From Microplitis mediator (Eukaryota; Arthropoda; Insecta; Hymenoptera; Braconidae), in assembly GCF_029852145.1 (NCBI RefSeq), contig NC_079969.1, positions 24,110,459 to 24,174,458 of the forward strand: a DNA stretch of 64,000 bases. Direction: 5' to 3'. Every line of letters starts with the position of its first letter. Within the stretch, counting starts at the first letter, position 1. This document shows positions 26,088 through 38,925 of this stretch, piece by piece. A program made the position numbers and the translations under genes. The notes under the pieces were generated by a model. The model was given only the letters and a program-made list of their open reading frames with translations. It searched no databases and had not been told where the DNA came from.

Positions 26088-26705
26088 TACAGTCGAAGCT
26101 CTCTAAAGTTGCCCTCCCTAAAGTTGCTAGGATATGCTCTCTAAAGTTGCTTGGATTTTCTCCCACTCATCTTTTTACTAGACGAATCAGAATTCAAGAT
26201 TCTGGCGCGCAATTTAAACATCTATAATTTATTGAATACATATTCTGTTATGCGAAATAGTTATCCTAGAAATACAATTTTTTTATCATTAATAAAACTG
26301 TCCGAGCAACTTATAATTAATGAACAAAAGTATTTTCGATATGTAATAAATTTTGTTAGTTTATTTTTTCAAATTTCGGGTCGGTAATTAGAAAAAAATT
26401 TTTCGTCATTGCAAATAATAGTTCAGTCAATGCATCAAATTAGTGATTATTTAATAAACTCTAAGTATTTTCAATTATATTTCTTTATTATTTATTTATT
26501 AATATTAAAATAATTTAAAAATCACGATTTGAGGTTAGCCTTAACGCATGTGTATCACACGATTTGTTTTGATTTTATTACGCATCGAAACGCGCATAGG
26601 GGAATCAATTATCCTAGCGAGAATGCAGAGTAGGGAGAAGGGGAAAAAGCAACTTTAGAGAATGGTCCTATACGGAGAGAGCAACTTTAGAGAGCTTCGG
26701 CTGTA
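26088..26705. mobile_element. pogo/Tigger-like non-autonomous DNA transposon
   Basis: TA flanks at 26088-26089 and 26704-26705. Left terminus CAGTCGAAGCTCTCTAAAGT; right terminus the reverse complement ...CTTTAGAGAGCTTCGGCTG, with one change in the first 10 bases. The subterminal word CTAAAGTTGC occurs three times on the left and, inverted, twice on the right, as expected for transposase binding sites. CAG-type ends with TA duplication fit the pogo/Tigger branch of Tc1/mariner. The 570-bp interior is AT-rich; a 78-codon frame at 26151-26387 shows no DDE or helix-turn-helix motif. Confidence 0.82.
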
Positions 26706-27418
26706 CATATCATAGCGAGTGGGCTAAGTGAGTTTTTATACGGGAAGCACAATGTTTTTAACACGAGTCGTAGGTGCACACGCACGAGCGCATCGGAAAC
26801 AAGTGCTAAGAACATTTTGCGGTGGCGGATAATGACAGCCCACATACTATGCACTATACTTTGGTCCACAAATGTCTGATTTTTACGAATTATTATACCA
26901 GCAAAGTAAACCCTAAATCAGATGGGATTACACATGATACTAGTTCTTGACTGCGTTCACCACTCATTTTTTAATTGTTGCATCAAGTTGATGAATTATA
27001 TCTCTCAAACAACCATCACTTGCATGACTTAATTACAAAATCTAATAATTTATATATTTATGAAGTTGGTTTAATTCTTAAAGCCCACTCGTGTTTTTTC
27101 TTAGACGTCACCATTTTTTGTACTATTGCAACGCTAATGTTGCCGTCACTCAATCGAAAAGAAAAATAGTAAAAAAAACATGTGTCAGCACGTTGAAATA
27201 AATCGCTGGCTTTCAACTTAATTTATTTATAACAATTGAACTAGAAGGATTCAAATAATAATGATCAATGGAATTCAGTTCAATAAAAATCAAAAGCTAA
27301 TGGTAAGTAAAGAAATCGATTACCGAGATTTTGCCAAGCCATCATGTCGAGTCGCATACTGACCGACTGCAATAAAATTAAATTTCTTTTAAAAAAAATT
27401 CAATTGATCGATTTTAAA
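26706..27418. other. Gene-free stretch
   Basis: A mixed-composition patch at about 26706-26850 (GTCGTAGGTGCACACGCACG) directly follows the pogo-like element. No gene recognised. Confidence 0.4.
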
Positions 27419-27427
27419 TAGCACGAT

Positions 27428-27749
27428 GTAAAAAATTGGGAGTGGTTATGGATTTTATTTCGATCCAGGAATTTTAAAAAAATCACTCTGCATACCGAGT
27501 TTGTTTTTTCAACGGAGTGATTTTGGAGTGATGTAGATTTTACTTAAACCCATATTTACTCCGATTCGGAGTTTTAATATTGAGATATACTTCTATTGGG
27601 AGTGAATTTCACTCTGAACCGAAATTTCAATATTAAATTTAACTTCCCTTCGCAGTAAATTTCACTCCAAGAGGATTAAATAAATAGACAGTCATCTGAT
27701 CTGCATTCACTCCAGATTTACTCCGCTAATTTTTTAATACTTTTTGTTT
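27428..27749. mobile_element. MITE of the GGAGTAAA family, copy 2, with possible 8-9 bp duplication
   Basis: Left end GTAAAAAATTGGGAGTGG; the right part contains GGATTAAATAAATAGACAGT, CATCTG and ACTCCAGATTTACTCCGCTA. The block GATTAAATAAATA(G/C)ACAGTCATCTG is shared with the copy at 62557-62760. TAGCACGAT occurs at 27419-27427 and again at 27750-27758, a candidate target-site duplication. An 8-bp duplication would point to hAT, but the outer ends are not tightly matched, so this is tentative. Non-coding. Confidence 0.65.
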
Positions 27750-27758
27750 TAGCACGAT

Positions 27759-29397
27759 CTGATGATAATTATAACTTAAATTTTCAGCGTGTATTTATAT
27801 TCGGTTATTTCTGCGGCCTTGCAGAACTTTACACGGTTAGTTTAGTGTGGATCGGTGGTGTGAAATTTTTCGGTATGAGGTATCGAATTATTGAATTATT
27901 CAAAGGGTGTATACATATTCTGCGCATCTACAAATATAAATTCTCTAAAACTATTATAATTTTACATGACAGGTGATGTTAACTTTTTATTTATACCCTA
28001 AAAATTCAATATCACAAGTACTGAAATTTTCACATCATCGTTTCAAAATTCTCACACCGAACAATTTGCATCACACCGGAAACCATAAATTATTTACAGA
28101 GAGTAGTCATGCGATCATACGAATTATCAGTTAGTCATCGACCATTGACTGTGTTGTCGTATTTTCTATTTTCTCTTGTAATTGAAAGTTAACTTTGCAC
28201 TCAAACGAATAATTATTATAAAAATTATTTTTTAGTGCTCAGAGAAAATATGATTTTTATTTGAAATATCTCAAAATATGGCTGTTGAAGTTGCTAGGGA
28301 GTTTCTTTCTAAGTTACAATGTGTGCTCAGTAGTGTGGTGTGTGTTTAATATTTGCATAGGATAAGCACCTTGCAGACACATACAGCGTGTTGGAAAATT
28401 GTATTGTAAGAGAAAAGCTTGTCATTTAATTTAGGGGAGCAGACACGTTCAGAAGATATATGTATAAAAGATCGGCTGCAGTAGTGGCTTCTATTATATA
28501 TACTACAAAATACCAATGAAAAATAAATATTTTGATTACAGGGGGTCATATTATTGGAAAAATGTTGATGGTACGAATTTTTTTCAGTAGTTGTATATAT
28601 TTGTCCTCAAATAAATACTCGATATTCATATGATCCAAACATGAAAAAAATTTTATTTTGGGTGAATATTCCTTCTAAAAAATTTAAAAAGTAGATTGTT
28701 TTGTGCTAAGAAAGTCTTTTTAAAATCAATCTTTTCGATTTCGAATCTATGAATTGTAAAAAATTTTTATTAATATTTTTGGATAAAAATTTGTTAGATT
28801 AAATTTAGATTTGAAATTTATTTGTAATTTCTAGAAACCCATTTTGTTTCTTTATAGCTTTAATTAATAAAAAAATTTTTAATATGATTGTAATTAAAAG
28901 TGATAGCGAAAAAGTAGAAAAAATAAATTTATTATTTCGAATCCATAATTACATTGAAAATTATGAATATATAAATGTGAAATAAATTCAAGTGGATAAA
29001 AAATAAAAAAAAAAGCTACGGTGGTTTGGAAAATGAATAATAACCAAAAAAAACATAAATAATAATGATGAGAAGGAGGTGACGCATAGAAGTGGAGCAA
29101 CGACTGAAGTAAAATGAACCATTTCTCAAAGAAGGAACAGCGTTAGCGAAAGGTAGAGTATAATGAATAAAAAGCAAAGAGCACAGGGCTGGAAAAAGAT
29201 AGAATAAGAAAAGATGGAGTAAAAAAAGTTGAAAAAAACAAACGTTGATGAGATGTAAAAAATGACCGAGTGCGCGTACTTATACACAGAATTTCTTACC
29301 ACTGTCTTGAATCTTTTATTACAAGAGTCTATCTTATTTATCGTCATAAAAATATCAAGAAAAATTATGTCATATTGTATTATTTGAAAAATATTAT
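27759..29397. other. Gene-free stretch with a possible degraded MITE
   Basis: Around 27830-28090 the words TACACGGTTAGTTTAGTGTG, GGTGTGAAATTTTTCGG and, inverted, CACACCGAACAATTTGCATC suggest a diverged inverted-repeat element related to 11301-11656. Ends cannot be set. The rest is AT-rich with no gene. Confidence 0.35.
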
Positions 29398-29400
29398 TTT

Positions 29401-30012
29401 TCCGACTTCCCGCAAAGAAAATTGAAAATTTTTTTTTAATTTAGAAGTTATTGTTTTCATATGCTGACATTTCAAGGCCTAGGATGCTATTCTGATTCTT
29501 TTCAGAATAGCGTCCGAATGTGGGTGTGTATCGAACGGCTCGGCCGTTTATGCAGCAATTGAAAGGATTTATTAGCCATAAAAATTGACCCAGATTTTAA
29601 ATTAATTTTTCATGTAAATTCAGAGGGTTCAAAAATCTTTGAAAAAAAATGATTTAGTTTTTTTAAAGTACTAGCATTGACTTGATTAATTTCAAAAATA
29701 ATTTGTTCGCATTCTTGATCAAATAACTTGAAAATTTCTGAACAAAGTGACTAGAAAATCATACTTTCTATTTCGATAATCATCAGTGATTGCTGCAAGA
29801 ATCCTCATGATCAATTTATTAGTTTTGACGATAATTCAAAATTAAAGAATAACCACAAATTCTCACTTTTCTACATTAAAGTAAGCAGTATAAATTCAAA
29901 CTTTCAAAGAATCTGGGGAAGAATATTTAATTATCGAAAAGTTCAAGAACTTATAAATACTCATCGAGCTCGGAAATAGCGGAAAGCTTTGAGGTCAACC
30001 CTTGAGTCAACC
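29401..30012 (+). repeat. Dispersed repeat family A, copy 3
   Basis: Begins CGACTTCCCGCAAAGAAAAT TG, then GAAGTTATTGTTTTC and CAAGGCCTAGGATGCTATTC, which match copy 2 positions 3800-3915. It ends TCATCGAGCTCGGAAATAGC, GGAAAGCTTTGAGGTCAACC and CTTGAGTCAACC, matching the family's right end. The middle is diverged and AT-rich. No coding capacity. Confidence 0.75.
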
Positions 30013-31419
30013 GTTTTTTCGATTTTTAAATAAATAATAAAATATTGAATACCAAAAATTATAATCACAAAAACGAAATAATATCAGTAATTAAAATATC
30101 TGTTGTGATAAATGATAAAAGAGATACGGATGTCATTTGTTCTTGTAGACAAAATCAACAATGAACTATTTATACAGCCCAACAAAAGCGGAAGAAAGTT
30201 CAGATGAGAATTTACCCTCGTACTTGAATTGTAGTACCGCTGGGTCTATTCAGTGATGAAGAAAAACGAATTATTTTTTTAGTGTATTGAGTAGAATCAG
30301 TGATGTTCGACTAAAATTTTGTGTATTCGTGTTTCAGTGTAGTTAAAATATGTTTACGGTAGTGGTATGTATTCACAAGAGCGAATAAAAGCAAGGGCAA
30401 ATCTTACAATAGTCCAATTCAATTTTACGGAATCAAATAAAAAAAAATACATATATATTTGTTGAGTCATTCAACACACCATTAGGCCAGGAATGTTTTT
30501 ACTTTTTTTTTTTTTAATATGTTATCGATAATGTATAATCATAAATGAACGGTAAATGGAAAAATTAATTTATTTTTTGGTAACGGGATTATTCGGAAAA
30601 TTAAATCGATTCTTTTCTAAAAATAACTCGAAGTAATTTTGATACTTAAAATAAGTTATTCAATATTATGAAGAGTTTTAAACTAAAAGTTAATCTGAAA
30701 AGTTTGTTTAAAGTTTTATCAATAAAAATTATTTGCTTTTATTAAGAACGATGTAAATTTGTCAAATGCATGACAGGACGTGAGAGATTTGTGCAATTAT
30801 TTAAAGGATTCAAATGGCAAAATTTTGTTCCCAGGTCTATTTAAATTTATAACGGATGTATGTTAATAATGAGATTACATTTTATTAATTAAGATGAATC
30901 GGTAGTTTTAGATCAAATATTAGTTGTCACTTGATATGCATGATATATGTAAAGAACAGACTTTTATTGTAAATTATGAAACGAAAAGAATGTAAATCGA
31001 TAGAATTCAGTAAAGAGCACACACGGTCTATGTACTCTCTCTTCAGTTTATCGATTCGCGTATTCGTCGTTGTAAAACCTTATCTCCGTGTACTGCGACA
31101 GGAATTGGAATGAAATTTGCATAAAGCAGTAATACCTCAGCCAACTCAATTTCAGCCTCTGAAAGTAGCGAACGCTATACACTATACACATTAAATTATG
31201 AAAAAATAAAAGATGAAAAAAAGAAAAACACTTATGATAAATATATATATATATATATTTGTGAGAAAGAGTATTTCAATTCTTAATTATCTATTGATTT
31301 AATTTACTCAATTTGCTATTTAAATGCAAATTTTTAATATACCGAAGTTTATGATAACATCAAAATTTCGATCATAACAAATTCCAAGATTCCAAAAAAG
31401 TTCAACATGTGGAACTTAT
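30013..31419. other. Gene-free AT-rich stretch
   Basis: A patch of even composition at about 31010-31180; a (TA)n run at 31242-31260. No gene recognised. Confidence 0.4.
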
Positions 31420-31824
31420 AAACTTGAGACAGATCAGAACTTTCTGTAGAACTTTTCTTGAACTTCGGTAATTTTCATAGTAAAAATAAAGTTCATTTAA
31501 AACTTTTTATGAGCGAATTTAGCATAAAAAAAGTACATTTATAAAACAGCTTTCTCAAAACGAATTTCTACTACGTTTTACCCTCTTTCCGAAAAAAGTT
31601 GTCATTGGGTACCAATAGCCCAATAAGAATAAAAAAACGTTCATAAAAAATTCTAAATTAGAGGTTTTTAAGCTTTTTTGGAACCAGGTTAAATTGTAAT
31701 AAACATGTTTTAAAAATGTCTTTCAACTCAAATATCCCTCTTCTAAAATCCTCGATGAACTGTTTTCTTTTTACTATCAAAATTACAAAATTTCCACTCG
31801 AAGTTCTAATCTGTCTCAAATTTA
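31420..31824. mobile_element. Possible foldback element with about 80-bp diverged arms
   Basis: The left arm from 31421 reads AACTTGAGACAGATCAGAAC TTTCTG ... TTTTCATAGTAAAAATAAAG. The right arm ending near 31824 is its diverged reverse complement (TTTTTACTATCAAAATTACA ... GAAGTTCTAATCTGTCTCAA). The arms flank about 240 bp of AT-rich DNA. No target duplication was seen. Old non-autonomous element, or an inverted duplication of single-copy sequence. Confidence 0.5.
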
Positions 31825-33591
31825 GAATTTCTATATGTCGAAATTTTTTTGAATTTTTTTTTTCAGAGGAAGTACAATCAATTAATAAGAAAGGTAAAAA
31901 AGTGACCCGGAAACATTATTTTAGTTCTAAAGAGATATACGAAAATTTTCCGTAGTTGAATAAATGATTGAAAAAAAAAAATATACGAAAATCTACTGTG
32001 TACTTTAATCAACGCAAATAAATGGAGTTTGACTTCAGCATAATAACAGACTTTGTTCAAATATGTAGTACATGAAAACAAATATCACCATAAAAAATTA
32101 AAAATAATTAAACAAAATTTATTAAACTCACAAAGTAATGTGTAATATTAAATAAACGACAGTCTCAGTTAGTTACGAAAATATTACTCTCATTACATCA
32201 TGAAATGTTCAAAAATTCATGGAGCAAGACTTGTAGCAGGCAGGGTAATCTAGAAAACTTCATTTCGTTCCTCATCTTGGTTATGACATTTTCAACTAAC
32301 ACTCACCCGTTTATGTACATCTACATACATAAAATTCGTATATTCACATGTATATCACATAAGTAAAATGTATGAATAATACGTGCCTTCAAGCTCATTT
32401 CAGAGAGAATAAAGAGAAAACTTTATCTAGATATCATGAGTATTAACTTTAGTACGTTTTTTTTAAGTACATAGACTTTTGTTTATACATAAATATATGT
32501 ATATATTTTATGGTTGATGTAATATATGTATTTAGTGATGATTTGTGAACATAACAAATTCATGTGTAATTTTAGTATGACTGTAAACCACAAATACCAT
32601 ACTCGGTTTATTGAACATTTATCAACAAATCGACTAAACATTTTGAGGGAATAGAAGCTTCGATGTAAATAACTACCACAACCCTTTACTTGACATTCTA
32701 AAGATCGATTGAACACATGACTTCTAAAGTGGTCGTATGTAAATACTAAGGTCGATTTAGGTCTGACTAAACACACATCATTACTACTGAGTATTTGCAT
32801 AATTACCTATTTATTATTTACATAATAAATTTATTACTTATTTTGAACTTTATTCAGGTGACTTTATTAAAAAGGGGTAACTACGACACAGCCGTGTAGT
32901 AAAAAAAAAATAATTGCTCTAAATACGATCATTTTTTGAAAATTAATCGGATTTTTTCATATTTTCGACTGTTGAAATTAGAACGAGTTCGAATTAAACT
33001 TAAATTACATTTAATTTAATTCTAAAAAGATTAAATTTAACGTGGCTTTACTTCCATAATTGATTTTCAAGAGTCGATCGTCATATAGAAACTATTTGGT
33101 TTGTAATGCTATTAAACCGGGTTATTGAGGTAAGGTTATATTTGGGAAATTTCTGCAAACATGATGTAAGAGCATAAGTTATAGGATACTTCAGCGGTAC
33201 AGTTTGAAACGCAAACTGCCCTCAAACAACACGCTCGATGCCAATCACAAAACTTATATTGTTTAACCTCATTCAATCAGACTGGTACCATATCCACTAA
33301 TTTTAATCGTTTTATTTGCTCTATTTATATAAAATATGATTGAATAATAATTGTTGTCTATATTTTTTACAAAAATTATTTAGTGGGCCAATGCACTTGA
33401 GAATTTTTATTTGAAAAAAATATTTAGAAAATGGTAATTAGATTTTGACTAATTAAAGAATCAGAGCATCAGAAAAAAATTTTTAGTTAAACTGAGAGGA
33501 TAAAACGTTTATACCGAACTATGAAATAAAATTGATCTGTAAATTTTTAAAGAAAAAAAATTTGATAATTATTTTGGGGGTGCTACATTTG
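31825..33591. other. Gene-free AT-rich stretch
   Basis: A 105-codon minus-strand frame at 32483-32800 has no recognised domain, and its C-terminus is encoded by ATATATGTA-type repeat. Otherwise nothing seen. Confidence 0.4.
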
Positions 33592-33845
33592 TACACTGCA
33601 AAAAAGCGGTGTTAAATTTATGCGTTGTTCTAGAAGACTTCTCTGAATCCTAGAGAATTGCATTAGAAAATCTAGACCAAGGGCTCGGTACTCGAAGAAA
33701 AATCTGGGGAACGGTTGGCCCTGCAGGCCATCAGCTCTAAAATTTCCCGCTATTTTCGAGTCTGAACATCATTCGTGAAAATTTAACACCGAAAATTTTA
33801 ACACCTACATCACCTGGAGTAACCCTAGTTTTTTTTTACAGTGTA
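33592..33845. mobile_element. MITE with TACACTGCAAAAAA / TTTTTTACAGTGTA ends
   Basis: The terminal 14 bases are inverted with one mismatch, inside candidate TA duplications. The adjacent GCGGTGTTAAATTT on the left and GAAAATTTTAACACC on the right continue the inverted theme. A 49-bp fragment of dispersed repeat family A sits inside on the minus strand. Non-coding. Confidence 0.65.
33712..33760 (-). repeat. Dispersed repeat family A, short right-end fragment (nested)
   Basis: Read on the minus strand, it gives CTCGAAAATAGCGGGAAATT, then TTAGAGCTGATGGCCTGCAG and GGCCAACCG, matching the right end of copy 2 (4470-4511). It lies inside the 33592-33845 MITE. Confidence 0.65.
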
Positions 33846-36800
33846 TCAACTCATATTTAACTTCTGCTTTTTTTTTATATTGATTTTATTCTAGAACAAT
33901 GTCTCACATGGATAAAAAATGTTTAAGCCGATGAACCGAAAAAATATTTCACTGAAAGTAAAATCTGACAGCATAAATTTGTATGTTTCAAATTTAATTC
34001 AATTTTCTCAATAAATGTACTTTATGTAAAAGTAGAGCCAAGAATAAAACATACTAACACATCGCAGAGTGTTTCAGTTTGAACCTCTTTCTTGTGTCTT
34101 ACAAAATTCATTCAACATTAAATTCAACCGGATAAAATAAAATAAAACATATTTCAGCTAACGTGAACCATGTTTTTTGACATTATCCATTTTCACCGCA
34201 TACATTTCAAATTTTACTTTTCTTTCCCCATTTATTTTTTTTTTTAATAAAATCAGATTACTATCACACCGAGAGAACCTGTTAAATTTATTATTCACGT
34301 CTGATACATTTATGTTCTAAAATAAAATTAGAAACACAAATAAAAAATTTAGATGTATGTGTATTTTAAAAATGTCAATAATAATAAAAGTCACTGTAAA
34401 TTTAATTTAAGATTAATATTTTTTTACTCTATCTGAGCTTCTACTTTGTTTTTTTTTTAGTTCGTTATAAAAGTATACTTGAAGAGATTGTCAAATACAC
34501 CCGTTACGTCTATAATGAAAATTCTATTAAATTTTATTTTCAATTTAAATTTAAATTGTACTTACTAAAGTAAATATATATAAATTAAATTTATATAATA
34601 TGTCTCAATCAATTGAAAGTAAATTATTACATCACAAAAAAAATATATTTTATACTAGTTGATTTGATTATTTTTAATACAAGCTTTTGAATGATAATTT
34701 AAAAGTTATTGTAAAAAAAAATTTTTTTTCAACGACAGCTGAAAATTTTTCCTGTTTACTTTGAATTTCGGTAAAAGTAAAAAGATTTAACGTATTTGAG
34801 TTCCCGAAAACTTTATATTCCCTTAAGTACTCCGCCCCCCCCCCCTCCCCCATAAGAGAACGTATGCTTGGATTTATTTATTTCAATTCTACTGACTTAT
34901 TTTCAATATAAAAATACTAAATGAGTGAATGAAAAAAAAAACGTAACGATTCCTTTGTAATGCAAATTTACTGATAATTTAAAAAGTGATGTACGTAAGA
35001 CCGTTTAACAATCCATGAGGCGTTAAGGAAAAATGAAAAAAACATAAAAAATTGAGTAAAAAGCAGGTAAAGTAGTATAAGAATTAGAAGAGTAAGAAGA
35101 AAAGTCATCTCTTCTCGCCCTCAGCTTTTCTACTCAAGTCTATTTTTTATTATTCTTTTCCTCCATTCGTATACCCTTAGACTTTCTCACATAATCGCCG
35201 TCTTTTCGCCATAGCTAAGTTGCTTTTGTCTCTCAAATTTTTTTCTAGTCTTTTTCCACTACCGCTATTACGACTATATTACAATTTATATATATATATA
35301 TATATCCATACATATTCAAACGCCAAGTTAATTTTCTTCCTTTGGACGTTACAACCTTTTTCTTTCTTACTTTATGTTTTTTTATTTACAGTAATTATTT
35401 TTGATATTGACTTTTTTTTAGTAAAAGAAAAAAAATAAATCCTCAGTATCACAAGGTTGATTTATTGCATACAAAAAAAAGTTTCATTACACAAAAAGCT
35501 TTATGTACAGCTATATTGTTATTTATTTAAACCAAGGGAACTTTTTTTTATACGGCAATTTCACATTTTATAGGCTGCGATATCCCACAGTCTCATAATT
35601 TTACTACCATATCCTCACTTATCTACATTTTATTCGATAAACAGTCGACTAAAGAAAAAGTTAACGCTTAAGAAAATTGCTTTATCCTTATTCTTGGCAA
35701 CATTAAGTGTTATATTTTACCCTGACACTTTGAACGATACTGAAACTTTGTCGGAAAAAGGAATTTAAAAAAAATTTCTAATTATTTTTAAATGAAAAGT
35801 ATAAATTGTTTCCAATATCATGAAATATTTCGAGTTTAAGAAAAAACAATAAATTGGGACATAGTAAAAATAAAAAAAAGATGAAAAATGAAGAAAAAAA
35901 AATGATAAAAGTGTGAACAAATGATATTAGCTAGTTGTCTTATTGTTGTGAAGTCATCCGTTGTAGAGGAGCCAAGAGAACTTGACACTTTACGTGCCGT
36001 ATCCGGGGAAACGAAGCCTTGCGTCTGTTTGTCTCAATCTTTTTTATTTTTCTTCGACTTTTTCTTTTTTTTTTTATTATTTTTATTTCTATTCCGTCTT
36101 TTATTACTGAAGAGAATGTGAAGAAGAGAATAAGAGAAATAAATATTGTAGCGATAGTAAAAACTAGGGGAAACAGGAAAAAGAAAAACCATTAGTGATC
36201 TTTTTCGAAGACCCTTGAAGCTGGATACTTTCTGTCCATCGTCGAAACACGATCTCAGTTCTAGACAGCTTTTCGAATAACATGTCTTTTGAATTCCACT
36301 CGATAAGAAGCTTTTCTTACGTCTTCTGCAGTTTACAAATCCAAGAAAATTATTGTTCATTATAATTTTTTTTTAGTTTTGTTTCTTCATATCGAATTTC
36401 ACGATTCATTTGATTTTATTAAATGACAAAAACATTTTATATAGATCGTTAAAATTTTTCATAATCGACTAGAAAACTTGTTTTTCAACAAAATTCTTAA
36501 GATTCTTAAGTTGCTCAGAAAAAAGTTAAAGAAAAAAAAAATTCGTCACGTACAAAACTGTTTGTCAGAACATTCAGCAGAATCAACGACATACTTTCAT
36601 TTCATTTATTTTTCATTTTATTTGGGACAAAGTTGATTCTACTTTCAAGTGAATAAAGTGTGCAAAGAGATGGGCGAGAATAGATAATAATACTTTGGAG
36701 TAATCAAGAAAAGTGTAAAATGAATATTTTATACCATCTTTAAAAACATCATTTTCTCACTTTTATTTGTGGTCCATTTTATAAATCCGTATTTACTTAC

Positions 36801-37369
36801 ACTGATTACTTGAAAACACTGGAAATTTGAAACTCCATTACTTTACTTTTAATTAATTATATATATTAATGTATACACATATACATACATTATTATGTAT
36901 TTATCTTTACCATAAGTTGTTTGGGTTTTAGTCTCCTTAAATTTCGTATTAAAATGACTAAAAGAATTAATTATATTTTTTTCACTTTCTTAAGTAATTA
37001 ACGAGAAGTAATAATAAAAAAAAAGTATTATGTTTATTGCTATAAAGTTGTTGTGGTTATAACAAAGTTTAGTATCTAAAACTTTTCCATTCATACCGTA
37101 ACAAAGTTGAGAATCATTATGTTCGTAATTTCAGTAACGCTTTTGATAACAACACTATATAACCGTACTTACTAAAGCTCAAAATATGCCAACAGTTAAC
37201 AATGGGCAGTTACGTAATTATATTTTCGTCGTTTCGCTTTGGTATTTCTACAGGAATGAGAATACACAGTAAGATAAATGTATTAAATAAGTTTTTTTAA
37301 AAAATTTCTCAGTCATTTAGTATTTTAATGATGATAAATAATACAGAAAATGTTTGGAAAGTCTAAAAG
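33846..37369. other. Gene-free AT-rich stretch
   Basis: Contains a C-run at 34835-34851 (11 C, T, 5 C), which could form a G-quadruplex on the other strand, a TA run at about 35287-35305, and homopolymer tracts near 36050-36080. A 108-codon minus frame (36034-36360) ends in a lysine run produced by poly-T and shows no domain. Confidence 0.4.
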
Positions 37370-37752
37370 TACACGGAAAGAAAATTATGGGAAGTTTTGC
37401 TATGCATTATGGGAATGGTTCCCATAATGGTATGGGAATAGTACCTATACCACTATAGGGATGGTTCCCATATATTATAGGAACCATTCCCATAAATTAT
37501 AGGAATGATTCCCATAATATTATGGAAAGTATTCCTATAAATTATAGGAACCATTCCTATAATTATAGGAATCATTCTTATAGTGTTATGAGTATCATTC
37601 CCATAATTATAGGAACTATTCCTATAATTATGGGAAACATTCCTATAATTATAGGTACCGCTACCATAATTTATGGTCGTAATTCCTATGATGGTATACG
37701 AAAAAATTTTACAAAATTATGGGAACCGCTGCCATAATTTTCTTTCCGTGTA
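37370..37752. mobile_element. TACACGGAAA-ended MITE with internal CCCATAAT/ATAGGAA array
   Basis: Left end TACACGGAAAGAAAATTATG; right end CATAATTTTCTTTCCGTGTA, an almost perfect 20-bp inverted repeat with TA outermost. The interior (about 37400-37720) is a degenerate tandem array of words such as ATAGGAACCATTCCCATAAT and ATTATAGGAA, each itself nearly palindromic, in a roughly 20-bp rhythm. The open frame at 37522-37737 with repeated YRNHSY is a by-product of the array. The terminus is shared with 2169-2442 and 61133-61356. Confidence 0.87.
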
Positions 37753-38925
37753 CACGCTTCAACTGCTCATGTTGTAATATAAAAGCTAACCTTGAAAAGA
37801 AAATAAATTTTTTAAAATTGAAAGAACTTTATGCGAGAATTTCCCGAAACGGTGGCTATTTTTGACAGAGAAGTCCACCTAAATGCTTTGCATTTGAGGT
37901 GTGCAATAACTTGTACTCTCCATTATTATTGTATTTGAATTAACATAACTCTGAATGAAACTCTTATTTTAATGGATACCTTAATTCAAATCAAAATCCG
38001 AACACAAAAATAAGATAATACTTTCATTTAAACTAAAACTGCCGATTTAGCCGAATTTAATACTTTTGAGGCTCCCAAAAAAAGAGTAATTACGTAGTGT
38101 TAAAAAAAATTAAATAATTAAAAAAATGGTTTTAGATAACACACAATTTTTATGAAGCCTTAAATATGTGATGTTCACAGTACTAATTTAGTCGAGTTAT
38201 TTTTATCGATTATTTTCCATCGAGTTTATTTAGAAAAAAAAAAAGTCGACTTTGCAGACATCGTAAATTGAATATGCATATCGCTATCAATGCACTATCG
38301 AAACAATCATATTGTCGTTAGTAAAAGAGTACTAAATAAAGTTTTCACACTTCAAAAGCGTGAGTAGCGTAGAGTGTTCTATTTTCGTTTAAAAATTTTT
38401 TATCTACCCATTTGCGTTAAATTGTATCTGCAGTGCATTTTACCCTAAAACGATATAAAAAAGTCTATTATGACCGAAAAAAATGTTTTTATTAGTAAGT
38501 CCGATTCAATATTGTCAAGTCAAGTCAATACTGTTAATTTACAAAGTTTGCTTCGTTAGTCTAATTAGAATCGGCCACTGTGTGCTTACAAGACTTTGCT
38601 TTGATGACCACAAGCTTATAATTAGTTGAGTCGAAAACGATCTAATTTGTGGTTTGCAAACAAAAATTTCAAAAATTATAAGAAAATAAATATATTTTTT
38701 GATATTTTATTTTGTCCAAGCTCGTTATATTTTTAAAATATAATTTAAATGTTAATGAAAAACAAGTGAACACACTTAGTTGATGAAACGAATAATTATA
38801 ACCTGTATTTAAAAAATACTCAAACATTTTTCGTGTGTAATCATAAACTAGTATGACTATATAACTATTATGTAGTGGTCTAATAAATTTGACGGCTTAA
38901 AATTTCCATTTGAGGTCAAGAAGTC

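Noticed and set aside
32483..32800. 105-codon minus-strand open frame
   Set aside because: No domain, no splice or promoter context, and its C-terminus is encoded by ATATATGTA microsatellite.
36034..36360. 108-codon minus-strand open frame
   Set aside because: Ends in a lysine/asparagine run produced by poly-T; no recognisable motif.
37522..37737. Frame with repeated YRNHSY and GTIPII
   Set aside because: It is the translation of the tandem array inside a MITE, not a protein repeat.
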